NCBI GenBank assembly: GCA_002633005.1
Contig: NMRA01000124.1
Span: 780,902 to 844,901, forward strand
From: Phoronis australis
Lineage: Eukaryota; Phoronida; Phoronidae
Direction of reading: 5' to 3'
DNA: 64,000 bases
The translations under genes were made by a program, and so were the position numbers. Positions within the stretch are counted from its first letter, which is position 1, and each line of letters opens with the position of its first letter. Below are positions 51,701 through 59,300 of the stretch, piece after piece. The notes beneath the pieces are model-generated. The model was not told where the DNA came from. It made no database searches and was given only the letters and a program-made list of their open reading frames with translations.

Positions 51701-52890
51701 GAAGTCTGATATTGACATGCTTTGTGGTTTTCAGTATAATTTCTCTCTGGCTCCGGAGGATAACTTATGATAAGCGTTTGTTGGCAGCGTAAATTGCTAG
51801 CACAACTGGCCACAGTTCTTACCTTTGTTCTCATAGTCTGCGCTGCAAAGTAGCAGGACTCCACATCCCGGTGAAGGCGTAGCAATTGATCTGCTACCTC
51901 CCACGCAAACACCTGCAATACAATGTTTGCAGATGGACTTCAGTATACATACAACACCTTATTGGATACACTTTGATTGGCTGTTGTCTGGGGTTATGTC
52001 GTGAAATCACTGCATTTGCCAGCACACATCAAACACGCGCTTAATACAACAGGAAGTAAACAGAGGGAAGTCAGAAATCTTCGGCAAAAATCAAACAATT
52101 TGTAGAGAATCTTCCTGCATACAGGCTACATTAGGGTGTGCCATCGCCTGCCTGCAAGTAACCAAATTGAGCCCTGTAGTGAATCATTTACTGTTGTTTA
52201 AAATTGCACTTCAATCTATTCTCATCAACAGTAGACAGCTAACTTAGTTTCATGGCACTAATGTTTCGCAAGTGGAGAGCTATCTCGTGCTAGGCAGCCA
52301 ATATAGGTCACAATAGATTACCGGCAGTTAAAGCATTTTTCAGAGATGACCGATGACTTTATGTCCAATGATTAAACCTCAGGTACATGCAACAGAAAAA
52401 CATGAAATAAACTCGCAAGTCAAGACCACACTTCATCAGCTAATAAGTCATACTTGCTAATGGCTGCTAATTATTTCCAGCTCCCTGTGGTAATTGTTGA
52501 TTAATATGTAACCCATGAGGCATGACAGGTCACCTATTCCTACACTGCTATCCCACTGCTGTACGAAGACGTTGTAGTAGGGCTGATGGGTCAGGAAATA
52601 ATTCACAAGAGCACTGGATTTCAGTGGCGCTGAATAAAGAACAGCGGAAGTCCCTTCATCATAAGTATAGCGCATGATAGACATTTTCTAATAAGTGTTC
52701 TGGCATGTGCCCAGCCCAGGCTCCAGCCCCGGTGCACACCACTCCACTGCACACATTAACAGCAAAGACTCACCGATTTTTGCAACTCCCCAAGCCAGAC
52801 GGAGGCTTTCTCCGTTCCTGATGCATCTTGGTTGTGGTAAAGAGCCTGAAGTGCGTGCAGAACGGTCTCAAGACACGGCGCAGACTCCAT
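21684..52890 (-). CDS. TNPO3: Transportin-3 (nuclear import receptor for SR proteins), whole gene
   Basis: Twenty-three coding exons, listed separately, join with compatible phases into 911 residues with no gap against the family (human about 923). Transportin-3 is an importin-beta-superfamily HEAT-repeat solenoid. It binds RS-domain cargo such as SR splicing factors in the cytoplasm, passes the nuclear pore and releases cargo on RanGTP. The Arg-rich cargo-binding helix is intact: [20 protein letters not shown] at about 665-684, with arginines at 665, 669, 672, 675 and 679. All introns are GT-AG except intron 13, which is GC-AG. Introns carry most of the mobile elements of the window, including hairpins in introns 8, 22 and others and the satellite array in intron 7. 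The start [19 protein letters not shown] matches the family N-terminus. The gene is divergently paired with WASHC3. The C-terminal exon is uncertain. Confidence 0.95.
22299..22524. mobile_element. Long hairpin element in TNPO3 intron 22
   Basis: Two arms of about 100 bp pair almost end to end. The outer parts AGAAAACCCAGCACAACTGT and its complement ACAATTGTGTTGGGTTTTCT lie at the ends. The inner parts ATCATCCTCAAGGAGTA and TACTCCTTGAGGATGAT are perfect complements, around a loop of about 20 bp. No open frame. It is a foldback or MITE copy. Confidence 0.85.
22749..22916 (-). CDS. TNPO3: TNPO3 exon 22 (residues 819-874)
   Basis: Encodes [20 protein letters not shown] through [23 protein letters not shown] is the family counterpart. 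Acceptor CATTCCAG, donor GTCAGT. Confidence 0.94.
23600..23945. repeat. Decayed array of the CCACTAG-motif monomers
   Basis: Three motif starts (CCACTAGGAG at 23651, CCACTTGGGGGCAC at 23798, CCACTAGGA at 23938) are spaced 147 and 140 bp. They share intervening blocks such as GCGGTTTGGCGGATAGAG and ATTGAGACAAAGGCAAAAAAC with the large array at 43.4-45 kb. It lies in TNPO3 intron 21. Confidence 0.65.
24060..24395. repeat. Diverged copy of the 570-bp dispersed repeat
   Basis: Ordered landmarks shared with 11953-13085: GGGTCACATGATCAT, AAATTTAGCAAAAAAGAAAG, CAAAACAATGGTA, CATAAAAGCCC, GATAGCCCTTCGTGCAAAA. It lies in TNPO3 intron 21. Confidence 0.6.
26327..26483 (-). CDS. TNPO3: TNPO3 exon 21 (residues 766-818)
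   Basis: Encodes [11 protein letters not shown]...[19 protein letters not shown], matching DHRDANCSVMRFLRDL. Acceptor TGTACGTAG, donor GTAATT, a weak donor, but the phase and join to exon 22 fit. Confidence 0.94.
27581..27675 (-). CDS. TNPO3: TNPO3 exon 20 (residues 735-765)
   Basis: Encodes [20 protein letters not shown] then [11 protein letters not shown]. Matches [27 protein letters not shown]. Acceptor GCTTTCAG, donor AG|GTTAGT. Confidence 0.96.
28057..28321 (-). repeat. Tandem decayed copies of the 3' half of TNPO3 exon 19
   Basis: Downstream of exon 19 the block GAATACGGCTCAGAGACYGG, followed by CTGTACACAAGGCCT.ATTGA, recurs four more times at 70-74-bp spacing (starting from about 28350, 28283, 28213, 28140 and 28067 read leftwards). 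Copies alternate between a type that keeps the ending GACATGATTAC and donor GTAAGTGTG and a type ending GAATGATCTCTG, making a dimeric unit of about 146 bp. The copy ending at 28179 keeps an open frame for the last 17 codons and an intact donor, but no convincing acceptor. Confidence 0.85.
28322..28438 (-). CDS. TNPO3: TNPO3 exon 19 (residues 696-734), inside a tandem array
   Basis: Encodes [20 protein letters not shown] then [19 protein letters not shown], matching [18 protein letters not shown] and GCRQGLLDM. Acceptor CTCTTGTAG, donor ACT|GTAAGT. The second half of the exon and its donor recur downstream as a tandem array of decayed copies, listed separately; this is the only complete copy. 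Confidence 0.95.
29798..29938 (-). CDS. TNPO3: TNPO3 exon 18 with the Arg-rich cargo helix (residues 649-695)
   Basis: Encodes [20 protein letters not shown] then [20 protein letters not shown]. In the family this Arg-rich helix contacts the phosphorylated RS domain of cargo, and it is intact here. Acceptor ATGTCCCAG, donor GTGCGT. Confidence 0.97.
31013..31073 (-). CDS. TNPO3: TNPO3 exon 17 (residues 628-648)
   Basis: Small exon encoding [20 protein letters not shown] and one further Glu. Matches [20 protein letters not shown]. Acceptor TTCTTCAG, donor GTATGT. Confidence 0.94.
31308..31644. mobile_element. MITE with CAGGGTGTCCCAAA termini (copy 1)
   Basis: The left end is CAGGGTGTCCCAAA (31308) and the right end TTTTTGGGACACCCTG, a good inverted repeat of mariner/Tc1-like style. 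It shares internal blocks (ACACTTCAGTACA, GGGAATGGCAAAC, CGGTTTTGGA) with the copy at 33203. There is no transposase frame. It lies in TNPO3 intron 16. Confidence 0.75.
33203..33592. mobile_element. MITE with CAGGGTGTCCCAAA termini (copy 2)
   Basis: The left end ACAGGGTGTCCCAAAA is intact. The right end is TTTTTGGGACAACC with a damaged terminus. It has the same internal blocks and orientation as copy 1. It lies in TNPO3 intron 16. Confidence 0.65.
33672..33836. repeat. 33-bp minisatellite, five units
   Basis: Five tandem units of 33 bp with very few differences (one change in units 3-5). Each contains the perfect palindrome AGTCTATTAGACT. Because 33 is a multiple of three, the minus strand reads through as an 11-residue repeat ([11 protein letters not shown]), probably not a real protein. 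It lies in TNPO3 intron 16. Confidence 0.9.
33995..34089 (-). CDS. TNPO3: TNPO3 exon 16 (residues 597-627)
   Basis: Variable Ser/Thr/Ala linker followed by [14 protein letters not shown], matching SDPTVFLDRLAVIF. Acceptor GGTTTTAG, donor GTGAGT. Confidence 0.93.
34376..34467 (-). CDS. TNPO3: TNPO3 exon 15 (residues 566-596)
   Basis: Less conserved HEAT segment ([19 protein letters not shown] and onward). Position, phase and length fit the family. Acceptor CCGTTTCAG, donor GTGAGT. Confidence 0.87.
34834..35025 (-). CDS. TNPO3: TNPO3 exon 14 (residues 502-565)
   Basis: Encodes [39 protein letters not shown] and ALDSF...AAIGLLKG, all family blocks. Acceptor TCCTTCAG, donor GTAAGC. Confidence 0.96.
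36031..36173 (-). CDS. TNPO3: TNPO3 exon 13 (residues 454-501)
   Basis: Encodes [19 protein letters not shown], matching AVRYTSIELVGEMSEVVD. Acceptor CTGTCTAG. The only in-frame junction to exon 14 uses a GC donor, TTAG|GCTAGT; nearby GT choices shift the frame or create a stop. Confidence 0.92.
36424..37900. mobile_element. Transposon-like element with CAGGGCTTGGAAT termini
   Basis: The left end is CAGGGCTTGGAAT followed by ...CATGACAAAAAAAGAGGAAAA; the right end is GGAAAATTCCAAGCCTTG. AAATAT directly flanks both ends and may be a target-site duplication. It is 1,477 bp with no transposase recognised and is probably non-autonomous. It shares both ends with the 252-bp copy at 47248. The CA...TG termini recall hAT elements, which is inference only. 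It lies in TNPO3 intron 12. Confidence 0.6.
38066..38268 (-). CDS. TNPO3: TNPO3 exon 12 (residues 387-453)
   Basis: Contains [20 protein letters not shown], nearly identical to [20 protein letters not shown], and ends with [12 protein letters not shown]. Acceptor CTTTTTCAG, donor GTAAGT, ends in phase 2. Confidence 0.97.
38541..38687 (-). CDS. TNPO3: TNPO3 exon 11 (residues 338-386)
   Basis: Starts [17 protein letters not shown], matching VVEISFNFWYRLGEHLY. Acceptor TTGCCATAG, donor GTGAGT. Confidence 0.95.
39414..39552 (-). CDS. TNPO3: TNPO3 exon 10 (residues 291-337)
   Basis: Encodes [17 protein letters not shown] and [13 protein letters not shown], which match CRIFTELCETFLE and QGLGDLRTLELLL. 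Acceptor ATTCTCCAG, donor GTAGGG. Confidence 0.95.
39659..39770. repeat. Solo arm related to the foldback element at 56.9-57.3 kb
   Basis: ACGGACGATCGCCGCACAAAT followed by TTTCATTAGACATCA and CATACATCG matches the order ACGGACAATCGTTGCACAAAT, TTCATTA.RCATCA, CATACGAG in the arms of that element. It lies in TNPO3 intron 9. Confidence 0.5.
39893..39976. repeat. Pyrimidine-rich low-complexity tract
   Basis: About 80 bases almost entirely C and T, starting TTTCTCTCTCTCTCC. It lies in TNPO3 intron 9, where it is a purine tract on the transcribed sense strand. Confidence 0.8.
40065..40165 (-). CDS. TNPO3: TNPO3 exon 9 (residues 258-290)
   Basis: Encodes the block [20 protein letters not shown], matching AMQLFQGVLTLETAYHMAV. 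Donor AA|GTAGGT leaves two bases of the next codon (Lys 291). Confidence 0.93.
41380..41450 (+). repeat. tRNA-like sequence, SINE head or decayed tRNA
   Basis: CAGCAGAGCATCAGACTACA followed by GTTGCAGTTTCGATTCTGC resembles the D-arm to anticodon and T-arm (box B) of a tRNA. Pairing is imperfect, so it is probably a SINE or pseudogene. It lies in TNPO3 intron 8. Confidence 0.4.
41542..41616 (-). CDS. TNPO3: TNPO3 exon 8 (residues 233-257)
   Basis: Encodes [20 protein letters not shown] and onward; LHEAASDC(I/V)C is a family block. Acceptor TATTTCTAG, donor GTAGGT. Confidence 0.95.
41950..42065 (+). repeat. Dispersed repeat, copy related to 56157-56272
   Basis: The blocks ATGGCTTAACCACCTTA, AACTTTCCCGTGAATTCC, GGTCATGAGGGAAGACTACT and GTCATGACA occur in the same order, reverse complemented, at 56157-56272. 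Identity by eye is about 70 percent. It lies in TNPO3 intron 7. Confidence 0.6.
43440..45032 (+). repeat. Satellite-like array, 451-bp higher-order unit of three ~150-bp monomers
   Basis: Landmark TAAAATTGCCACTAG recurs at 43471, 43921, 44372 and 44823 (periods 450-451 bp). Within each period are three related monomers, each with a CCACTAG motif (43479, 43623, 43784; 43929, 44073, 44234; 44380, 44525, 44686; 44831), at spacings repeating 144, 161, 145. Monomer types carry CCACTAGGGGGCAC, CCACTAGGAGGCGC and CCACTAGGTGGCGC or GGTGC. Outside the array the right end has a GGACGGACGGACAG run and a terminal palindrome at 45001-45028. It lies wholly in TNPO3 intron 7. The architecture resembles non-autonomous Helentron/pearl-like elements with a tandem core; that class call is inference. 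Confidence 0.85.
45001..45028. repeat. Near-perfect 28-bp palindrome at the array end
   Basis: TGCGTCCACATAT, AA, ATATGTGGGCGCA: a 13-bp stem with one mismatch and a 2-base loop. It comes about 20 bases after the GGAC repeats and just before the array-unrelated sequence, like the terminal hairpin of Helitron-type elements. Confidence 0.75.
45063..45146. repeat. Short dispersed repeat next to TNPO3 exon 7
   Basis: TTAACTGAGTCCATGCATTTC...GGGTAGGAAC...CACTAG...CACCTAGTGAGTTTT matches 60860-60935 (TTAACTGAATGCATTTCTACAGGTAG...CACTAG...CACCTGGTGAATTT) in the same orientation. It ends about 38 bases from the exon 7 donor. Confidence 0.5.
45184..45327 (-). CDS. TNPO3: TNPO3 exon 7 (residues 185-232)
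   Basis: Forty-eight codons including [12 protein letters not shown] and [10 protein letters not shown], matching KVFRCLGSWFNLG and KLLALLFEVL. Acceptor CTCTTGGCAG, donor GTAAGT. A dispersed repeat ends about 40 bp beyond its donor. Confidence 0.93.
46189..46281 (-). CDS. TNPO3: TNPO3 exon 6 (residues 154-184)
   Basis: Encodes [16 protein letters not shown] and on to LVLNLL. The LR(L/I)GANRR block is diagnostic. Acceptor TTGCTTCAG, donor GTACAC. Confidence 0.95.
46870..46945 (-). repeat. tRNA-like SINE head in TNPO3 intron 5
   Basis: On the minus strand GCCTCGGTGTTGGTAGAGAA is followed by CCAAAATTCCGGGTTCGAATC. This is close to a tRNA D-loop (box A) and T-loop (box B). It lacks good stems for a functional tRNA. 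Confidence 0.45.
46966..47029 (-). CDS. TNPO3: TNPO3 exon 5 (residues 132-153)
   Basis: Encodes [13 protein letters not shown] at its end, matching the family's LPFLLEILTVLPEE. Acceptor ATTTCCAG, donor GTAAGA. Confidence 0.92.
47248..47499. mobile_element. 252-bp MITE sharing ends with the 36424 element
   Basis: The left end is CAAGGTTTGGAAT...CAATGACAAGAAAGAGGAAG and the right end GAGGAAAATTCCAAGCCCTG. Runs of six A flank both ends. No coding capacity. It is an internally deleted relative of the element in intron 12 and lies in TNPO3 intron 4. Confidence 0.6.
48699..48772 (-). CDS. TNPO3: TNPO3 exon 4 (residues 108-131)
   Basis: Encodes [20 protein letters not shown] and onward; matches LALAIADLALQMPSWK of the family. 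Acceptor TTTTTCAG, donor GTAAAG, ends in phase 2. Confidence 0.92.
49148..49261 (-). CDS. TNPO3: TNPO3 exon 3 (residues 70-107)
   Basis: Thirty-eight codons beginning [20 protein letters not shown], matching the family ELP(S/T)D..ALR(E/D)SLL block and ending PVIITQ; donor GTAAGA. Confidence 0.93.
51823..51912 (-). CDS. TNPO3: TNPO3 exon 2 (residues 40-69)
   Basis: Acceptor TATTGCAG and donor GTAAGA flank 30 codons containing the family block [15 protein letters not shown]; phase 0 at both ends. Confidence 0.95.
52774..52890 (-). CDS. TNPO3: TNPO3 exon 1 (residues 1-39)
   Basis: It starts at the ATG and encodes [19 protein letters not shown] through WLGELQKS, then donor GTGAGT; phase 0. It is the first HEAT helix, part of the Ran-binding N-terminus. 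Confidence 0.93.
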
Positions 52891-53311
52891 AATTCAACCA
52901 AAATAACATCGAAAAGTGGACCAGTCTTGGATTTTAGAATCACTTTTACCTCACAGAAGGAAATACGAACCTAAATATTATTTTGATTTAACTTTAGATT
53001 TTGCTGAAGTAAATAATATATTTCAAAAATGTATTAATTTTCAATACCATAAAATATTCAAAAAAGAATATCCAAAGGCCAAAAAGTATAATTGAAATAT
53101 ACAAATGGTTTTTGAACATTATCTTGAAATTTACACAATGTATAATGCTGTGACAAATCTGACACCTTTAATTAGCCAATCATATTTCGACCATTTGTCG
53201 GTGCAGTCTTACAACGACCTTCACCTTTAAAAGCGGAAGGGGCGATAAAAACATTCAGGTAGTCTCATGATACACGGTACACGGTACACGCAGTGACAAG
53301 TTACTTTCGTA
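52891..53311. promoter_or_regulatory. Shared bidirectional promoter of TNPO3 and WASHC3
   Basis: The two start codons are 421 bp apart on opposite strands with no other gene between. Visible candidate elements are a CCAAT box (53176-53180), an ETS-like GCGGAAG (53232-53238) close to WASHC3, and a short tandem ACGGTACACGGTACACG near 53275-53290. No TATA box at a convincing place. This fits a housekeeping divergent pair; transcription starts were not identified. Confidence 0.6.
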
Positions 53312-53362
53312 ATGGACGAAGACGGGCTACCATTAGTTGGAGCTGGTATTGACTATACGAAA
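53312..53362 (+). CDS. WASHC3: WASHC3 exon 1 (residues 1-17)
   Basis: MDEDGLPLVGAGIDYTK, almost the same as the family start MDEDGLPLMGSGIDLTK; donor GTATGC, phase 0. Confidence 0.95.
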
Positions 53363-56300
53363 GTATGCCTCTTTTTCTGTATTTTTTGTTACGCTTGTTC
53401 TTGAATTTCAATAACGTTGGTTAAAGAGTAAATCTTAAAATTTCATTTTCAACATCTGACCTGTTTTAAATTAATAATTAAACCAACGCCGGTCAGAGGA
53501 CCTCGCTAAAATCTAACCAAAATCACCTGTTCTCATTTAAAACGGCAATATCTTTCGAAGTCGTGCTTTTAGCAAGGTGCTAGCATTATTGAACTCTGCC
53601 AAGGCCCAAAGTCAAGGCCGGTATTAGGCAATGACCATCGCCTCTGTTGGCCCGAAGCAGACGCGATGCAGAGGCTATAGGCGCTCTGTACGCCGGAAGC
53701 TTTTCGGCAAATTATGCCTCGCACCGACTAAACCATCAAAGTCACGTTGTTATAATTACCTTTTGCGCATAGAGGAACACCTGAGGAGGTTGTCGATGTG
53801 TTTAATTCCTTCCAACTTGAACAAATACTCCCATTATCAAACTTTTTCTTCGAGCAGTCCCTATTTCAGTTCCCAAAATCGTGAACTCACCATTTTTATA
53901 CTGCGCACGCTCCAATTTTTACCACGCTCGCTAGGTGATGTGAATTCATGACCTGGCAATCTTTAAATAGGCCAAAGGTGAGCCATTGCGGTCTTGTCAG
54001 TCAAATGTTCGTTTGCAAAATGCCACCACTTATACTTGTCTTTAATTGGCGTTACTTGAAACTTATTGTATTTCAATGAATCATTGTTTGTATTTGATAA
54101 AAATAAATGCTGTTGATATGACATTTAATAGTCTTTGTGCACATATTTGACATTTTAATGTTTAACAACACGGCAAATGCACGGCTGGTTCCCGGCAGCA
54201 CGTACGCGAAGGGCGGGAACTTCAGCTTTCAAAGTTCGCCGGTAGGTCCGCAACTTCTGACTTTCGGCCTGGTTAAAAAATGAATAAGTTGATTTCACGA
54301 TTTTGGGAACTGAAATAGGGACTGCTCGAAGAAAAAGTTTCATAACGGGAGTATTTGCTCGAGTTGGAAGGAATTAAACACATCGACAACCTCCTAAGGT
54401 GTTCCTCTATGCGCCAAAGGTATTTATAACAACGCGACTTTGATGGTTTAGTCTGTGCGAGGCATAATTCGCTGAAAAGCTTCCGGCGTACAGAGCGCCT
54501 ATAGCCTCTGCATCGCCTCTGCTTCGGGCCAACAGAGGCGATGGTCATTGCCTAGGCCTGTATCTGCAGAAACCTTTGCTGTTTAGTGTCATGGGCTGGC
54601 TTTGCTTGCAGTTTTTTCAAACAGAAGTTTTCAAAGAAGTTTTGATTGTGCTACTTTCAATGTGGGCAATTACATCACCTGTGGACGCCGCACAGCCACC
54701 GGTGATAGTATACCCCATAAAAAGTTACGTGAATAATATCAAATGAAGCATGTATTGATATGCATGGAGTTATAATTAACATGACTCTGGAGACAATTAA
54801 GTCAGCATAATTTGCTCTAGGCAATAGGACCGTCCTGAATTACATGGTGATAGAACTTTCCTTTGTCCCAGAGTTAAGAATGCACGTGACCTTGTTTTTG
54901 GAAACTGCATTTCCGTGTCTATCATTGATCTTAGGAAGGAGAAGAATTTCACATCCCGCATCCGTGGGTATTTGTCCAGTTTATCAAACTTTCTCATGTC
55001 GAAGTTGCAGCCCACAGCACTGCGATAATACTTCATTGGCACTGGAAGGACAAAAAGAATAATGTAACCGAGACAAACTTTTAAAGAATCATGCAACAAC
55101 AAATAACATGCCAACTCCAATGGCACGAAAATGAGTTAGTAAATGTGTCTGACGGATTTTTACGACATTGTGGGTAAATACCGATATAGTCGAGTGTCTC
55201 TGTGTTATCCAGGACGACCATATTACATTGCCCTGTAATGCCGCAGGCATACAGGGGCGATGGCCCACCCCCCAGAAAGGTTACTCATTTAAAAGTACAG
55301 AGAATAAAATCAACGAAGCAGGCACATGTATGCAGTCGGTTATAATTAACACATACCATTACTCTGGAGACAAAAGTGTTTTATAGTGAATTTGGTAGTG
55401 ATAATTTTGAGAATTTTGATGTAAATGCACACCAATGTTTAACAGTTGGTGTGTTGCTTATAGTTGAGATCACTCTGCCTAGTGTGTCACAAGGCAAGCA
55501 CAAAATGGTTTGTTTTCAATGCGGTTCAAGTAATTTCACATTTTGGAACCACAACAGTACAAGTATTATGGTCTGATACCTGGGATTAAATAAATAACTA
55601 TCTGACATAGTGAACCAGGCAATCACTGAAAACATGTTCATTATTTGGTGAATGAAACTGGTTCACTGATTCAGGGGCTGCTTTATCTGATCAGTGCCAG
55701 GAAAAATAATTATTCACAAACCTTTTTGTTGGAACTTGTGACCTGCCAAAGTTCATGCTATCTAGTGTCTCTCTATGCTGGAAAGGTACTTACAGTGACA
55801 TGATTTAGCAAAGGAAGGTGAATCGTACATGGTACATTAGGATGTACCACTGGCTTACGTCTTACCAACTCCAAACATAGGAGCTTATCTTTATCTTCTT
55901 ACAACATATCTCATGTGCACGATTTAAGTAAGAAAGGCACTCCTGCCTAGTTACATTCCATAATGACTAAAATCATGTTGGGAAATCATGCGAGGTTCTG
56001 TCAAATCCTGATCATCTGTCTTGGCACTGTGTTGATCGCTAGCTACCCTGTGATAGGCTGCTGTTTGGGGTCACTCCATTTTATGAGTAAGTAGAGGAAG
56101 CAATAACGAATATATATTAATAGTTAAAAATATTCAGCAAAATGACCCATAATTCCCTGTCATGACAGCTGGATGAAAGCTGAATTCCTCATCAGAGTAG
56201 TCTCCCCTGATGACTGAGAGTGAAGGGAAATTAACAGGAAAGTTAGTAAGGTGGCCAAGCCATTCTGTCATTAGACATTTGTCCTTGTGATGTTTATTAC

Positions 56301-59300
56301 CAGTCATGTTTCCTATAAACAGAACTAGCCATCATGACAGAAGAACAGTATTTTGCCTGGTTACGTTTGACTTGTCGTGTACTTACAGTCTACTCTTCAA
56401 TATTGCCATGACTTCATGTAATACACGTGTTTCAGTCCGTGAGTTCTGCGTTTCTTTCAGGTTGGTGCTATCCATCAAAAGAGGACGCTAGCGTTTCTCA
56501 ACCATTTCATTACGCATACTGCACGTTTCCTCAACAGATTTTCATGCGTTTGCGAAGAAAAGCTAGCTGACTTGTCAGTACGATTGCAAAGACTAGAAAC
56601 AACACTGAGTTTATTGGAAACAAAGGCAAGTACATTTGCTAGCGCTAGATTTTTGATCAGAAATAGTTATTTTACTGTATTGATCTAGGTAATTGCTAGC
56701 CTCGGTGCAAAGCTGGTCGCGAAATAAACGACTAACAAATTTCATCTCGTCAGGTTTATAAGTATTTTCTTAATCTATATTTCTGTTCTTGGTCACTGTT
56801 AGAACTTTGATTTGGGTTGTTGATCTATTGAGAAAAAGTGGTAAACTACGACAAAATTTTTGTATTTGGGCGGGAAACTAAGTATTTGCCACTAACTCAA
56901 GAAATGGACAATCGCTGCACAAATGAAAAAGTTCATGTTAATTCGACATTACGTCTGTTCATTAGGCATCATGAGGATACAAACAATCCGATGCAGACAT
57001 CAATCGTCGACATACGAGTCACTGGGCATTCAGGACCAACGTGGTGCTGGTTCTCTGAGTAGCATGCTGAGCTCAGTGAGCCTACAGCTATGGTGACGAC
57101 CTGCTTACTATTTCCCGTCATTGTTGTTGCACTCATTTCACTTCATGGATGTAACCAAACTCGTATGTAGACACTTGATGTCCGATTGTTTGTATCCTGT
57201 CGATGTGTAATGAACAAACAAAACCTCAAATTAATGTGAACTTCTTCATTTGTGCAACGATTGTCCGTTTTTTGGTTGTATTCTGGCTAAAAAATGATGT
57301 GATTACTACTAACTGAACAGCTATGAGGAGTCTGGTATCGTTTCAACATTGTATTCGTTGAATGTTTGATGCTGCATCACATGCAAACAAACTACAGATC
57401 AGTTTCTTTAGTCTGTTTCCTGCCAAAGCTTAAGAGAATATCGTGGTTTGGTCAAACTACTGTTTGTCACCAACTTTAAAGTTTCCATAACTTTTGCATT
57501 GGTAATTGAATGGCCGTGGGTTTGAACACTGGTTGACAAGGAAATTATGTCTGAGTTCTCTGTGATACCACGGTTTCTTTAGTTCTCTCAATAATAACGA
57601 GAAAGAATAGTTGGAGAAACCTGCAACTCATTGTGGTTGGTTCAACACATGTTGTTACCTAAACATCAAAAATAGGCTGGAACTTTTATAGACATAAAAA
57701 ATATTATTAAATGAGATTTTCAGGGATGCGCCAAAAATAGCGTAGTATAGTGCTAGTCTACACTGACTGATTTTGAAACTTGCACCTCAAAACTGACATC
57801 AGATGACCCATTGCAGCTGGCATTAGATGGATTTTTCTTTTTGTAAATACGCACAACTAAAGATATAGCGTATGCATTAGTTCTAGAAATACGGTACACT
57901 TTACTTTTATGTGACATGTATTTTCTAACATTCCAGTTAGCGTCTGTCCCAGGTTTAGAGAATATAACAGCGCCGAGCACTCAACAGCAGCAGCCTCAAC
58001 AGACAGCGCAACCTGGTGATAGTGAAGGACAGACAGCTGCACCACTGCCACCTGGCGGAACACCAGCGGAACAACCTCAGGTAAATTTCAAGTACTCATG
58101 TGTGTGTTTGTTTTTCTGTAGAATTAGGCTTAAGCCCAGACCACAGTGAATTTGTCCCAGTGTTTGTTGCTTTAAAACTCAAAAAAGGAATGACGTCACG
58201 GACAACCACCTTTTGTAGTCATTCTTTTGTGTGTTAAATTATTTATACTCTGGTAACAGGTATTTTATTAAAACAGTTGCAATGGTCAGTGCCTTCATAA
58301 TTCTCCTTGAAACATGCAAACTTGACACACACTTACTGTTTGTAACCGCATTACTGACAAGTCAAGTACAATGGAGTAGCTGGTTGTCTAGCACCAATGA
58401 TTCTTTGACGTGCCCACAGACCAGCTGAGACTCAGAGGGGGTAATGTTACTACGACAATACAAACATGGTAGAATTGATGGCGTACAATTCACGCCTTGC
58501 ATGAATTCACCACTGAGCACTGCAAGACAGTAAACAAACTCCAACAGAAAATTTGTTGTTTATTGACGATGGCTGATTGAGGACATTAGAACTTAACATA
58601 CTTCAACTGGAGGTATTCAACAAGCCTACAATGGTCTAATTGAACTAATAGATAGGGAGTGCTGAATGCAAACATACATATTTTATTAGAGTTTGTAATA
58701 CTGATCCAAAATTTCAGTTGCCACAATTGATTTCTCACGACATCTTGACGATGTAAGTGACTTCAACTTAGGTGAGGGCCCACAGTTGTGGGGCCCACTG
58801 TAGCCTTAGTTGGTTCTCTCACTTGTGGGTCCAGTCCTTTGATGGACGATATGTTGAAAGTCATTTACCCCATCCGAATGTTGTGAATAGCATGTCAAGT
58901 CATTGTCATTAACAGAGTTCTGTATGTATCTGCACTTGAGCATTGCCAAAAAGTACATTTGGTATTAACTTGTAAAGAGGAGGCAGCATCACGTAGTGGG
59001 TTGAGTGTGTGCCTCCTATTCACAAGGTCGTAAGTTCGAATCCCACGGGACCCTACAGCAAGATCCTTGAGTCAGGTCACTAGCCCCGCAGCTCGGTCTT
59101 AATTTGTGTGTATATGTGTTACATGTGTATATCGATAAATGACAAAGTTTTCAAGTGTTTGGTGTAATGGGCCCAGCTGAATGGCCTGCGCACATCTGAT
59201 GCAAAGTGTATCAGACCACCTGCACTATTTGTAAAGACAAAATAAGACCAGTTTTAGCATATTTTCACTTAATGGCTCCTTTACCCTTTCTTGTATAGGA

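Noticed and set aside
53631-53951. 106-codon frame and its 91-codon counterpart on the other strand at 54273-54548.
   Set aside because: They are the two arms of one inverted repeat; no known domain, so more likely repeat sequence than genes.
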